Assembly (NCBI GenBank): GCA_036496805.1
Contig: DASXKN010000025.1
Location: 28,614-92,613, forward strand
Source: SZAS-103 sp036496805
GTDB lineage: Bacteria; Pseudomonadota; Gammaproteobacteria; Xanthomonadales; Xanthomonadaceae
Reading direction: 5' to 3'
DNA: 64,000 nucleotides
Of the stretch, positions 18,272 to 29,294 are shown one piece after another. The notes beneath the pieces are model-generated. The model did not search any database. It was not told the origin of the DNA and saw nothing but the letters and a program-made list of their open reading frames with translations. A program made the position numbers and the translations under genes. Position 1 is the stretch's first letter. The number at the start of each line of letters is the position of its first letter.

Positions 18272-19198
18272 TCAGTTTCCGTAGATGCGGGTCGCGAGCG
18301 GTTCGGCGATCAGCATCACCTTCTTCTTCTCGTCCGCGTCGAGCAGCGACTGGCTCTGGCCGGCGATGGACTTGCTGTCGCGCACGAAGCGCTGCACCCG
18401 GCCCTGCCCGGTCTTGCCGTCGCCGGAGGTGTGGCGGGCGATCCGTTCGCGGATGCGGTCGGTCATCGGCAGGCCGACTCCCGCGAAGATGCGCTCGAAG
18501 GTCGCGACCGGCTCCTCGCTGAGCTGTTCATGGGTGACCAGGACCGAGCCCGGGATGGCGTCGTGGAAGGCCAGCAGCACCGTGTTTAGCAGGCGCCAGG
18601 TCAATGCTGCCTTCTCGATCGGCGTGCCGGAGCCGTACCTCTCGATGAGTTCGTGTTCCTCGTCGCCGAAGAACCGCGCCACCAGGTCGGGCTGGTTGAC
18701 GATCGGATCGAGCGAATTCTCCCAGCGCAGTTTCTTGGAACTGGCGACGAATCCGACCGGGCGCCTGACCATGATCACCGGCTTCACGCCGTAGGATTCG
18801 GCCAGGTACCGGGTCAGCAGGCAACCGACCGGGTCCTTGACGATCGCCGCGTCGTGGAAGGGATTGAGCCGCGCCAGGCGCAGGTGGAATGGCCCTCTCG
18901 ACCCCACGAAGCGCTTGGCGAAACGCTGGAAGGGCGTGTCGTTCTTGTAATAGCCGGTCCGCAGCTTCGCCTTGTAGTCGAACAGGGCGTCGATCGTCGG
19001 CCGCAAAGCCACTTCCCTGGCACTGCCGCGTTCGAGGTAGAGATAGGGTTGCCCGATGCCGGCGATGCCGCAGTCCGGATTGAACGGTTCATGGATGTAG
19101 TCGACCCGGATCGACGAGCTCAGGATCTTGCCGGCGAACGTCGTCCCGCTGCGGGGCGCGCCCGTCACGTAGATCCAGCGCTTTATCTTCGGGTGCAT
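18272..19198 (-). CDS. Sulfotransferase family protein
   Basis: A 308-residue protein. The N-terminal PAPS 5'-loop VTGAPRSGTTFAGKIL (about residues 11-26) and HEPFNPD (about 36-42) mark the P-loop sulfotransferase fold, and MVRRPVGFVASSKKLRWE (about 143-160) is the 3'-phosphate region. Its sequence is clearly different from the other sulfotransferase of this locus, so the two probably modify different positions or acceptors. It is preceded by the 56-nt repeat array, so its translation start sits directly downstream of overlapping mini-frames on the same strand. Confidence 0.87.
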   Translation of the reverse strand: MHPKIKRWIYVTGAPRSGTTFAGKILSSSIRVDYIHEPFNPDCGIAGIGQPYLYLERGSAREVALRPTIDALFDYKAKLRTGYYKNDTPFQRFAKRFVGSRGPFHLRLARLNPFHDAAIVKDPVGCLLTRYLAESYGVKPVIMVRRPVGFVASSKKLRWENSLDPIVNQPDLVARFFGDEEHELIERYGSGTPIEKAALTWRLLNTVLLAFHDAIPGSVLVTHEQLSEEPVATFERIFAGVGLPMTDRIRERIARHTSGDGKTGQGRVQRFVRDSKSIAGQSQSLLDADEKKKVMLIAEPLATRIYGN

Positions 19199-19220
19199 GC
19201 TTCTTGGTCCGTCGTCGCGA

Positions 19221-19498
19221 GGTTTGCTTCATCACAGCCATGAGGATGTCGTTCTCCTCGAAGCCAGCGATCGTTTGATTTGTTTCATCGCTGCCATGGG
19301 GACGTCGTTCCCCCTGCCGGCGATCGTCTGGTTTGCTTCGTCACAGCCACGAGGACGTCGTCCTCCCCGAGGCCGAGGGTCATCATGGTTTGCTACAGCA
19401 CGGCCACGAGAACGTCGTTCTCCCCGAGGCCGGCGCTCGTTGGGTTTACTTCATCACCGCCACGAGCACGTCGTTTTCCCCGAGACCCGCGAGTGCAT
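19221..19498 (-). repeat. Five-unit degenerate tandem array, about 56-nt period
   Basis: Units begin near 19221, 19277, 19330, 19387 and 19443 (spacing 56, 53, 57, 56). On the minus strand the unit at 19443 encodes the last residues of the upstream gene (GLGENDVLVAVMK-stop), and the other four are diverged copies beyond its stop. Each unit is centred on an odd dyad: GAGGATG-T-CGTTCTC, GGGGACG-T-CGTTCCC, GAGGACG-T-CGTCCTC, GAGAACG-T-CGTTCTC, GAGCACG-T-CGTTTTC. Changes in one arm are matched in the other by Watson-Crick or G-T pairs, except for one mismatch in the coding copy. Confidence 0.85.
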
Positions 19499-20870
19499 CG
19501 CTGTGCAGGCTTCCGGCCACGGCCGTACACGCTGCCGGATGACTGCCGCCCTTGGTGAACAGGCGGCAGGACACGTCCTTCCCGGCCGCCCCCGCGGGCA
19601 GCTTCGCATCGCTCCGGCCCGAATGTCCGTCGCCGACGGCGATCACCAGCGAACCGCCCTTGTCGACGCTGAAGGCGAACAACTGGCCGAACGAAGCCTG
19701 GGTGTAGGCGCTGTCGCCGATCACCTTGACCTTCGACGCGCCGATCTGGCTGTAGAGGTAATCCATCGCCTCCGAACCACGCGAGCCATCGGGCCCGAGC
19801 TGCCAGCCCCACAGGTTCATGCGGGTCTGCTCGGGCGTGTAGCCATTGACGCTGACCCAGCTCATGAAACGCGCCCAGTCCTTGAGCGCGATCGCGCCGC
19901 CCATGCCGTTGCGCGCATAGACCAGGCCAACCTCCTCGGTCAGCCAAAGGCCCTGCATGTGGCGGACGTCGACGACCTGCCGGTACAGGTTGCCCAGGTC
20001 CTTCTGCCAGTCGCCGTCATCGCGGGACAGCAGGTAATGGATGCCGACCACATCGCCCAGGGACGCTACCGTGCGCCCCTTGAGGGATGGGACCAGTGTG
20101 CCCTTGAGCTGGTAGTCGAGGAATTTCAGCAGCCAGTCGCGCGTGTCCTGCTGGGCGGCATAGGCGATCGTGGCGATGACGATCTTCGGTTTCGGCCCGC
20201 CGGACTCGGCTGCGCCCCTGATCGCGGCGCTGGCCGGCGCCAGCACCTTCTCGGCGTAGACCCCGATCAGTTCGGGCCGGTTGAGCGCGAACGATCCGCT
20301 CCCCGCACCGCCGAACCTTGCGACGTTCTGGCCGAACTTGCGGCTGTTGATCTCGTTGCTCACCTGCCAGTAGATCTGGTGGCCGCTCAACCGGCTGGCC
20401 ATGGTGCGCGTCTGCTTCCTGAGCAGATCGCCCCAGGCCCTGCCCTGGTCGGACTCGACGCGATTGAAATAGTTCTGCACCGAGTCCGCCTGCCCGGGAA
20501 ACGACAGCGCGCCGACCGGGATGATGACCGTGCCGACACCTGAACCCAGGGGCACCGAGTTCTGTTTCGCCTCGTCGGCTTGCGGGTTGTTGTCCATGCC
20601 GGTGCTGTGGCGCTGGTAGCCGCGCATCGTGTGCGCCCACCGCACCTGGTCGTCCTGGGCGCCCATGTAGTCGACCCAGGCGATCGCCGTCGCGGGTCTG
20701 GAAGCGGCAGCCATGGAGTTCTGCGCCAGGACGGTCAACGCAATGCAGGCGAGCCAGCGCAGGCCGCGCGATGCGACCTCAAGCGCAGGCCGTGCCGGGA
20801 ACGCCGGTGCCGGATCATGCGCGGCCTCGATCGACCGGGAAAGGCTATGCACTCGGGGACGACTCGACAT
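19446..20870 (-). CDS. Exported glycoside-hydrolase-like protein (clan GH-A pattern)
   Basis: A 474-residue protein. ATG 20870 has AGAGG upstream and overlaps the glycosyltransferase end by 26 nt; a start at 20939 is also open. An N-terminal hydrophobic segment (GLRWLACIALTVLAQNSMA, about residues 37-55) suggests export. The central domain looks like a TIM barrel of clan GH-A: IYWQVSNEINSRKF carries the Asn-Glu acid/base pattern, and LWLTEEVGLVYAR could supply the nucleophile Glu. A beta-rich C-terminal domain follows (LFAFSVDKGGSLVIAVGDG) and ends AGLGENDVLVAVMK, the segment reiterated downstream. It may trim or release the polysaccharide made by the locus (inference); no specific GH family recognised. 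Confidence 0.65.
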   Translation of the reverse strand: MSSRPRVHSLSRSIEAAHDPAPAFPARPALEVASRGLRWLACIALTVLAQNSMAAASRPATAIAWVDYMGAQDDQVRWAHTMRGYQRHSTGMDNNPQADEAKQNSVPLGSGVGTVIIPVGALSFPGQADSVQNYFNRVESDQGRAWGDLLRKQTRTMASRLSGHQIYWQVSNEINSRKFGQNVARFGGAGSGSFALNRPELIGVYAEKVLAPASAAIRGAAESGGPKPKIVIATIAYAAQQDTRDWLLKFLDYQLKGTLVPSLKGRTVASLGDVVGIHYLLSRDDGDWQKDLGNLYRQVVDVRHMQGLWLTEEVGLVYARNGMGGAIALKDWARFMSWVSVNGYTPEQTRMNLWGWQLGPDGSRGSEAMDYLYSQIGASKVKVIGDSAYTQASFGQLFAFSVDKGGSLVIAVGDGHSGRSDAKLPAGAAGKDVSCRLFTKGGSHPAACTAVAGSLHSDALAGLGENDVLVAVMK

Positions 20871-21957
20871 GACCGCACCTCTCGGCAAGGAATTGGCGGA
20901 ACCTGTCCAGGAAGTTTCGCTTACCGAATGTTTGCGCATGCTTTCTGAGCGTAGCGGGAACGAACGAACCCTCCATCGCCTGGAAACGTTTGACTGCCGC
21001 CATCAGGCTCTCGGCCGTCGGCTGGTCGAAGAAGATGCCGGTGACGTCCTCGACCACCGATTCGCAGGCCCCGCCCTTGCGGAAGGCGATCACCGGCCGT
21101 CCGGAGGCCATCGCCTCGACCGGGACCATGCCGAAATCCTCCACGCCCGGGAAGATCAGCGCCTTGCATTCGGCGTAGTGCTTCTGGATCACGCTGAAAG
21201 GCTGGCGGCCCATGAAATGGATGTTGCCACGCGCCATCTTGCGCAACGCGGCGGTTTCCTCGCCCTCGCCGATCACCACCAGCGGCAGCCCCAGTTCGTT
21301 GAAGGCCTCCACCGCCAGATCGACGCGCTTGTAGCGGGTGAGCTGGCCGACCATGAGGTAGTAATCGCCGATCGTCTCGCTGATGTGGAAGCTGTCGACG
21401 TCGACCGGCGGCGCGATCACGTGCGATTCGCGCCGGTAGTACTTCTCGATCCGCTTGCCGACCCAGCTCGAGTTGGCGACGAAGGCATCCACGCCCATCG
21501 AGCTCAGGCGGTCGTAGTCGCGCAGGCGCGGGAACAGCAGCAGCATCGCCATCCGCTTGATCCACGACGCGCCTTGCTCGTAGTCGTGGCGCATGTCCCA
21601 CAGGTAGCGCATCGGGCTGTGGCAGTAGCAGACGTGATACGCGTCCGGACGCACGATCACGCCTTTCGCCGGGCCCGACTCGGAGCTGATGACGAGGTCG
21701 TAGTCGCGCAGGTCCAGGCGCTCCAGCGCCATCGGCATCAGCGGCAGGTAGTTCTGGTAGCGCTTCTTCGCGAACGGCAGCCGGTTGATGAAGGTCGTGA
21801 AGATCCTGCGGTGCTCGAGCCCGGTGCCCTTGACGACCTCCGGATCGAGGACGTGGGTGTAGATGTCGGCCTCCGGGAACATCTCGGCAAAGGCCTCCAC
21901 GACCTTCTCGCCGCCACGCCACGTGACCAGCCAGTAATGAACGATCGCTACTTTCAT
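20845..21957 (-). CDS. Glycosyltransferase family 4 protein
   Basis: A 370-residue GT-B enzyme. The acceptor-side domain begins MKVAIVHYWLVTWRGGEKVVEAF. The donor domain (about residues 195-340) has LMVGQLTRYKRVDLAVEAF and the EX7E motif in FPGVEDFGMVPVEAMASGRPVIAF, where the two Glu contact the nucleotide-sugar. It probably adds one sugar to an undecaprenyl-linked intermediate on the cytoplasmic face. It starts in an ATGA overlap with the flippase stop. Donor sugar not deducible, though retaining stereochemistry is the GT4 rule. Confidence 0.92.
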   Translation of the reverse strand: MKVAIVHYWLVTWRGGEKVVEAFAEMFPEADIYTHVLDPEVVKGTGLEHRRIFTTFINRLPFAKKRYQNYLPLMPMALERLDLRDYDLVISSESGPAKGVIVRPDAYHVCYCHSPMRYLWDMRHDYEQGASWIKRMAMLLLFPRLRDYDRLSSMGVDAFVANSSWVGKRIEKYYRRESHVIAPPVDVDSFHISETIGDYYLMVGQLTRYKRVDLAVEAFNELGLPLVVIGEGEETAALRKMARGNIHFMGRQPFSVIQKHYAECKALIFPGVEDFGMVPVEAMASGRPVIAFRKGGACESVVEDVTGIFFDQPTAESLMAAVKRFQAMEGSFVPATLRKHAQTFGKRNFLDRFRQFLAERCGHVESSPSA

Positions 21958-23405
21958 GCGCTTCCTTTCGAACCGGGCGCGGCCTCGGCCGTCGCGACCC
22001 CGACGTCTCCCTTTGCGGAACGTCCCCCAGCGAGCCTGTTCTTCACCATCGCGAACAGCTCGACGATGACCTTGCGGTCCACCCAGACGTAGGTCCATAC
22101 GCCGAGCCGGCGATGGACGACGACCATGCCCGCCAGGTTCGTGAGCGTCATGCTCAGGCAGAAAGCCCAGGCCACGCCGTACACGCCCCAGTGGCGACCG
22201 GCGAGCACGCCCACGACGGCCTGCAGCGTCGCGCTGAACAGGCTCAGCAGCAGCATCTGGTTCTTCTGGCCCACCATCGGCAGCACCACCTGCCAGGAAC
22301 CGGTCGCGACGTTGACGACCTGGCCGGCGCACATGATCAGCAGCAGCGGATAGGCGGCCTGGTAGTAGCTGCCGAAGATCTTGCCGAGCAGGTCCTGTCC
22401 CGCGAACAGCAGCAGCAGGAAGATGCCGGCGCTGGGAATGCTCACCAGCCCGGCCACCGTCTGCGCGACCCGCTCGAGCCTGCCCATCTCGCGGCGGCTG
22501 TAGAGTTCGGCGATGATCGGCGGCATCACCGAGTTGCCCATGATGGCGGGCGTGATGGCCATCACCGCGAACTGCTGGGCCAGGCCGAACAGCGCCACCC
22601 GCGAGGGAACGTCGAACTTCGCCGCCAGCCAGCCGACGCCCTGGTTGTTCAGCACCGTGACCAGCATCGAAATCCAGAGCGGCCAGCTCTCGTGGAGCAG
22701 GTAGGCCGGGCGCGCGGAGATCGCCATCGGCGTCGCGGTTTCCGGCATGGCGACGTCCTCGCGCCTGCGGATCTTGCGGGCGAGCAACGCCAGCGAGAGC
22801 AGGACGACCAACCCCGAACACGCCGCGAGGATCGCGAACACCCGTTCGAGGGAAAGCGCGTGGGCCAGCGCGAAACCGCCCACCGTGAAGCAGATCGCGG
22901 CGTTGATCAGGAAGCCGTTGTTGCGCAGGCCGCCGAACATGGTGGCCAGGCGGATGTCGCCGAACCCTCGGAAGGTCTCGGCGATCTGGCGCTGGAGCGA
23001 GGCTGCGAGCAGCCAGCACAGCACGATCCCGGTCACCGGGACGATCTGCGGCATCTTGAGCTGGGTCGCGAACAGCCAGTTCGAGCCCGCCGCCAGCACC
23101 GCCACCATCAGCAATCCGCCGACGGCGACGATGCCCAGGCAGCGCAGGACGATCCTGCGGGCCAGCACGAACCGGCCGGCTGCCGTGGTCACCGCGATCA
23201 TGCGCACGGCGATCTGGTCCATGCCGAAGGTGGCGACCGTCACGAGGATGATCACCGTGTTGAAGCACACGAAGTACGCGGCGTAGTCGGCCGGCTTCAG
23301 GTTGCGGGTGAGCAGCAGGTTGAGGACGAACGCGCTCAGGATGGAGATGAGCTTGCCGCCGAACACCCAAGCGCCCCCTCGGATCAGTCTCCGCTTCAGG
23401 CTCAT
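21954..23405 (-). CDS. Oligosaccharide flippase (Wzx/MATE-like)
   Basis: A 483-residue membrane protein with about 13-14 hydrophobic helices spread over its length (ISILSAFVLNLLLTRN, VILVTVATFGMD, IFLLLLFAGQDLLGKI). The MOP-superfamily layout SLKRRLIRGGAWVFGGKL at the N-terminus is typical of polysaccharide biosynthesis flippases. It moves lipid-linked repeat units to the periplasm. ATG 23405 is preferred; a GTG 5 codons upstream is possible. It is the first gene of the minus-strand locus and overlaps the glycosyltransferase by 4 nt. The 299 nt upstream (23406-23704) has no gene. Confidence 0.9.
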   Translation of the reverse strand: MSLKRRLIRGGAWVFGGKLISILSAFVLNLLLTRNLKPADYAAYFVCFNTVIILVTVATFGMDQIAVRMIAVTTAAGRFVLARRIVLRCLGIVAVGGLLMVAVLAAGSNWLFATQLKMPQIVPVTGIVLCWLLAASLQRQIAETFRGFGDIRLATMFGGLRNNGFLINAAICFTVGGFALAHALSLERVFAILAACSGLVVLLSLALLARKIRRREDVAMPETATPMAISARPAYLLHESWPLWISMLVTVLNNQGVGWLAAKFDVPSRVALFGLAQQFAVMAITPAIMGNSVMPPIIAELYSRREMGRLERVAQTVAGLVSIPSAGIFLLLLFAGQDLLGKIFGSYYQAAYPLLLIMCAGQVVNVATGSWQVVLPMVGQKNQMLLLSLFSATLQAVVGVLAGRHWGVYGVAWAFCLSMTLTNLAGMVVVHRRLGVWTYVWVDRKVIVELFAMVKNRLAGGRSAKGDVGVATAEAAPGSKGSA

Positions 23406-23622
23406 GTCAGGCGCAACCACCGTGCTGGAACTTCATGCATGCCTTCCCGCAAGTCTTCGTCATCCGGCACGGGCCGCGCCGCGTTGGTCGAAACGCATCT
23501 CCCGCCGGCGGGCGGACACGCCCAGCCTCGTGTCGATGAACCTCCATCGCCACGAACACGGCCTACTCATCGGAACCACGAAGTTTATCAGGAGTGGGTC
23601 GCCAAGGCATGACAGGGCGCAC

Positions 23623-23641
23623 CGGCGGCCTTCGGTCGCCG
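23623..23641. terminator. Hairpin downstream of murD2
   Basis: CGGCGGCC-TTC-GGTCGCCG forms an 8-bp stem with one G-T pair, 64 nt beyond the murD2 stop. No T-run follows, so it is a candidate terminator or processing site for the murD2 operon only. Confidence 0.35.
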
Positions 23642-23704
23642 TGGTCCGGGCTTCCAATCAGGTGATGCCGAGGCCAGGCAAGCTGGCTCGAAGCCTTCTG
23701 GTGG

Positions 23705-25088
23705 TCAGGCGATCCCGAGGCCTGGAATCCGGCTGATCGCGTCCGGATCGAAGCCCGCACAACGCGCGAAATCGCGACCGCGTTCGGCGTAGTCGGCATA
23801 GGCGCCGAAGCTGGGCGCCCCGGGCGACAGCAGCACGATACCGCCGCCGGGCAGCGCCTGGCGCGCCTGCGCGACCGCATCGGCCATGTCCACCGCCGAG
23901 GCCAGCCGCAGCCGGCCGGCCATTGCGAGCTCGTGCAACGCTTCATGGATGCGCGGTCCGTTCTGGCCCATCGTGATCACCGCGGCCACGGGTGAAACGC
24001 GCATGCGTTCGACGAAGGGCGTCCAGTCCACGCCGCGATCGTAGCCGCCGACGAGGATCGCGACCGGCCGGTCGGCGTAGAGGTCGAGCGCGGCCAGGCT
24101 CGCATGCGGCGTCGTGCTGATCGAATCGTTGACGAAGGCGATCCCGTCGCTCGTTCCGAGCCACTGCAGGCGGTGTGGCAACGGCCGGAACGAAAGCGCG
24201 TGTCGCGCGAGCGGACGCGCGTCGAGGCCGAGCGCTTCGATCGCGGCAAGCGCGGCGCAGAGGTTCCACAGGTTGTGGCGGCCCGGCAACGGAATGCCCG
24301 CGGTGTCCATCACCGCTTCGTCGCCGCGATGCAGGGTCGCATCGCGCAGGTGCCAGCCGTCCTCGCGGTTGAACCAGCGCACGTCCGAGTCCGGCAGTTC
24401 CAGCGCCGCCAGCGTCGGGTCGAGCGCATTGAGCACGGCGATGCGCGGCCTTCCTTCCGTGAACAGCGCGAGCTTGTCGGCGACGTAGCGTTCGTGGCTG
24501 CCGTGCCAGTCCAGGTGCTCGGGATAGACGTTGAGGCCGACCGCGACCTCGGGGCGCGCGCCGGAGGCAGCGACCTCGCGCGTCTGGTAGCTCGACAGCT
24601 CGATCGCCCAGAACACGTTTGATGGAAGCGGCGGCGCCTGCGGCGGGTCGAGCAACTCCATGAGCGGCAGGCCGATATTCCCCGCAAGCGCAGTGCGATG
24701 TCCCGCGGCGCGCAGCAGATGCGCGATCAAGGCCGTCGTGGTGCTCTTGCCCTTGGTGCCGGTGACGCAGACCGTGCGGGCATCGGCATGTTCGGCGAAC
24801 CACAGCGCGGTGCCGGAAGTGAAGCGCGTGCCACAGGCGAGAGCTTGTTCGACCTCGATGCGGTAAGGGCTGATGCCGGGCGATTTCACGACGACGTCGA
24901 ACGCCGCCAGGGCATCGCCGTCGGCGCTTGTCGATGCGTGCAGCAAGGGATCGCCCAGGGCAGCGACGTCGGATGCTTCGGCCTCGCTGCAGATCGCCGT
25001 CAACGCGAGCGACGGCAGTCGCGAACGCAGCGCGGCATGCGCGGCGCGGGCCTCGCGGCCCCAGCCCCAGAGCGCGACGCGGCGACCC

Positions 25089-25108
<20 letters not shown>
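23705..25108 (-). CDS. murD2: UDP-MurNAc-L-Ala-L-Glu ligase (MurD2 type)
   Basis: A 467-residue Mur ligase. An N-terminal Rossmann-like domain (RVALWGWGREARAA) leads to the ATP loop VTGTKGKSTTTALIAHLL (about residues 115-132), then GNIGLPLMELL, an ELSSYQT motif, and a C-terminal domain with NDSISTTPHASLAAL and GGYDRGVDW. Canonical MurD adds D-Glu to UDP-MurNAc-L-Ala. In Xanthomonas, the MurD2 form adds L-Glu and MurL then epimerises it. Overlap of 20 nt with murL is the main reason for the MurD2 call. A canonical MurD cannot be excluded from motifs alone. Confidence 0.85.
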
Positions 25109-26479
<1,371 letters not shown>

Positions 26480-26483
<4 letters not shown>

Positions 26484-29158
26484 GGCGCGTCTCCGCCGAG
26501 CGTGACGGAATCGGGCATGGCGTCGTCGGGCCCGACGTCGTCCAGCACGCATTCGCCAGGCAGCCCGCGCAGGTTGTAGTTCGAGGCCATCGCCGCGCCG
26601 TAGGCGCCGGTATCGGCGATCAGCAGCACGTCGTCTTCCGTCGTCGCGACCGGCAACCGGCGGCGGCGCGCGAGCACGTCGCCGCTCTCGCAGATCGGGC
26701 CGACGATGTCGAATGCGGTCGTGCCTTCATCCTCGATCCGCGACAGGTTGACGATGTGGTGAAAGGATCCATACAGCGCCGGCCGCAGCAGCGTGTGCAT
26801 GCCGGCATCGACGCCGACGCGGCGCACGCCGGCCTTCGCGATCGACTGGGTGACGTGTGCCAGCAACACGCCGCTTTCGGCGACCAGCCAGCGGCCCGGC
26901 TCGACCCAGAGTTCGTATTGCGGGTACGCCGACTTCACTTCCGCCAGCGCAGCGCCGTAGGCGGCGAGGTCGAAGGGCTCGGCATCGGGTTCGTAAGCAA
27001 CGCCCAATCCTCCGCCGACATCGATCGAGGCGACCGTGCCGATGCCATCGGCGATCGCCGCCAGGCGCGCATGCACCTCGGCCCAGTGCGAGGTTTCGGC
27101 GATACCGCTGCCGATGTGCGCATGCAGGCCGACGATCCGAGCATTGATGGCTTTCGCGGCAGCCATGAAAGCGGAAACCTGTTCCGGATCGAGGCCGAAC
27201 TTCGCGCCCTTGCCGCCGGTGCGCACCTTCTCGTGATGGCCGTGGCCGAAGCCCGGATCGACGCGCAGGATCAATTCGCGACCGCCGAACAGCTCCGGCC
27301 ACTGCGTCAGCGGGAACCGGCTGTCGAGGGTGATGCGCACGCCGCGCACCACAGCGTCGGCGTATTCGGCGCGCGCGGCGAAACTCGGGGTGAACAGCAC
27401 GCGCAGCGGATCGAGCGTCGGCAAGATCGCGAACAAGTGGGCGAGCTCGCCGCCGGAAACGCATTCGAAACCGCAGCTCTCGGCTTCCAGTGCACGCAGG
27501 ATCGCCGGATGCGAGTTGGCCTTGAGCGCGTAGAAGCGCCGGTCGATCGCGGGCAGCGAAGCCAGCGCGCGCGCGCGTTCGCGCACGGTCGGCAGATGGT
27601 AGGCATAACGCGGTGTGCCCTGCCCCGCGAGGTCGAGCAAGGATTCGCGATGCGCGCGCCACCACGGTTGCACGCGCGTACCGATGTCCCCTTGCAGCGA
27701 GCGCCAGCTCGGACCGAACACCACGGCCTCGTCCACCGGCATCGCGCCCGAACCGATCAACAGCGCGTGCAGCCGCGCCATCGTGCCATTCGGGCCTTCC
27801 TGGTCGAGCAGGGTTTCGTCGACCACGAAGGTGAGGTTGAGGTCGTTCGACGATTGCGAAATCAGGTGCACGCGTTCGCGCCCGAACTCCGCCCAGACAT
27901 CGCCGAGCCTGTGCAGTAGCGAACGCATGCCGCGCCCGACCAGGGTGATCGCTGCGCAGGGCGCGATCACCTTGACGCGGCAGACCTCGGCCAGGTCCGC
28001 GCACAATGCCTCGAGAACATTCGAGTTGACGAGGTTGTCGGAAGGATCGAGCGAAACGGTGACATTGGTTTCCGAGGAACCAATCAGGTCCACCGACAGG
28101 CCGTGGCGCTTGAAGCGTTCGAAGGTGTCGGCGAGGAAGCCGACCTGCTGCCACATGCCGACCGTTTCCATCGCCACGAGCACGATCCCGCGGCGCGAAC
28201 TGATCGCCTTGACCCCGGGCACGACCGCCGCATCGCGCGCGATCGTGGTGCCGTCCATCTCCGGATGGGTGGTGTCGAGGATGCGGATCGGCACGTTCGC
28301 GTCGCGGCAGGGATGGATGCAGCGCGGGTGCAGGACCTTGGCGCCGGTGGTCGCGATTTCCTGCGCTTCCTCGTAGTCCAGGCGCGAGAGCAGGCGCGCG
28401 TCGGGCACCTGGCGCGGGTTGGCGCTGAACATGCCGGGCACGTCGGTCCAGATCTCGACGCGGCGCGCGCCGAGCAGCGCTCCGAAATACGTGGCCGAGG
28501 TGTCAGAGCCGCCGCGGCCGAGGATCGCGGTGCCGCCATCGGCGTGGCGAGCGATGAAGCCCTGGGTGATGCGCATCGGCGCGCCTTCGTCGAGGCGCTG
28601 GCAAAGGTTGGCGCCGGCCGCGACATCGCAGGACACCGACAGGCGGCGCGCCCATTCACTCTGGTTAGGCAGCGACAACGCGCGCAGGCCGTCGCGCGCA
28701 TCGAACCATGCGACGTCCATGCCCCGCGATTTCAGGTAGGCCACGCCCAGGGTCGAGGACAGCAGTTCGCCCTGCGCGAGCACCTCGGCCTGCCAGTCGA
28801 GTGCGGCGGACGTGCGGCGCGGGTCGGCGAGCAGCGCTTCGAGTGCAAGCAGGCGCTCGCCGAGGACGGCATCGGCATCGAGTCCGAGCGTGGCGGCGAA
28901 CTCGCGATGGCGGAGGACGATCGCCGCGATGCGTTCCGCGCAGTTCGCCGCGTCCGCGTGGGCGTCGATGACCGACTGCAGGGCGTTGGTGATGCCCGCC
29001 AGCGCCGAAACCACGACCAGCACGCGCGCACCCTCGCCTGCGCGTTCGCGCATCAGGGTGCCGATCGTGTCCCAGCGCGGACGCGTGCTGACGCTGGTGC
29101 CGCCGAACTTGAAGACAATCCAGTCTTGGCCAGCGGTGGCGGCTTGGGGTGTGGTCAT
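26480..29158 (-). CDS. Bifunctional aspartate kinase / diaminopimelate decarboxylase
   Basis: An 892-residue fusion. Residues about 12-300 are aspartokinase (VFKFGGTSVS at the start, GFIARHADGGTAILGRGGSD, EIWTDVPGMFSANPRQV), and about 310-460 are ACT regulatory domains. From about 500 on it is the LysA PLP enzyme: YALKANSHPAIL (PLP lysine), HAHIGSGI, DVGGGLGV, PGRWLVAESG, and ICESGDVLA with the catalytic Cys near the end. It catalyses the first and last steps of the DAP/lysine branch. Such fusions are known in Xanthomonadaceae. ATG 29158 is chosen over the in-frame upstream M because it starts just before the kinase fold. Confidence 0.95.
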
Positions 29159-29294
29159 CGGTTGGGTGTCTGGACGCGGACGCGTCGTGCATAGGATGAG
29201 GCATCCGGCCATCGCGCTTCCAGCGCCGGCTGATGATCGCCGGCTATCAGGCCATGCGCATGCCGTCGATGGCGCGCTTCGCGGCCGGGCAGGA

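Noticed and set aside
19221..19498. CRISPR array.
   Set aside because: Units are degenerate over their whole length with no unique spacers of fixed size, and one unit is coding.
20845..23370. An 841-codon frame joining flippase antiframe and glycosyltransferase.
   Set aside because: Only its last 370 codons carry GT4 motifs; the flippase frame at 21954-23405 has the membrane helices.
23302..23736. 144-codon plus frame upstream of the flippase.
   Set aside because: No ribosome site, no motif, and it overlaps the flippase and murD2 ends on the opposite strand.
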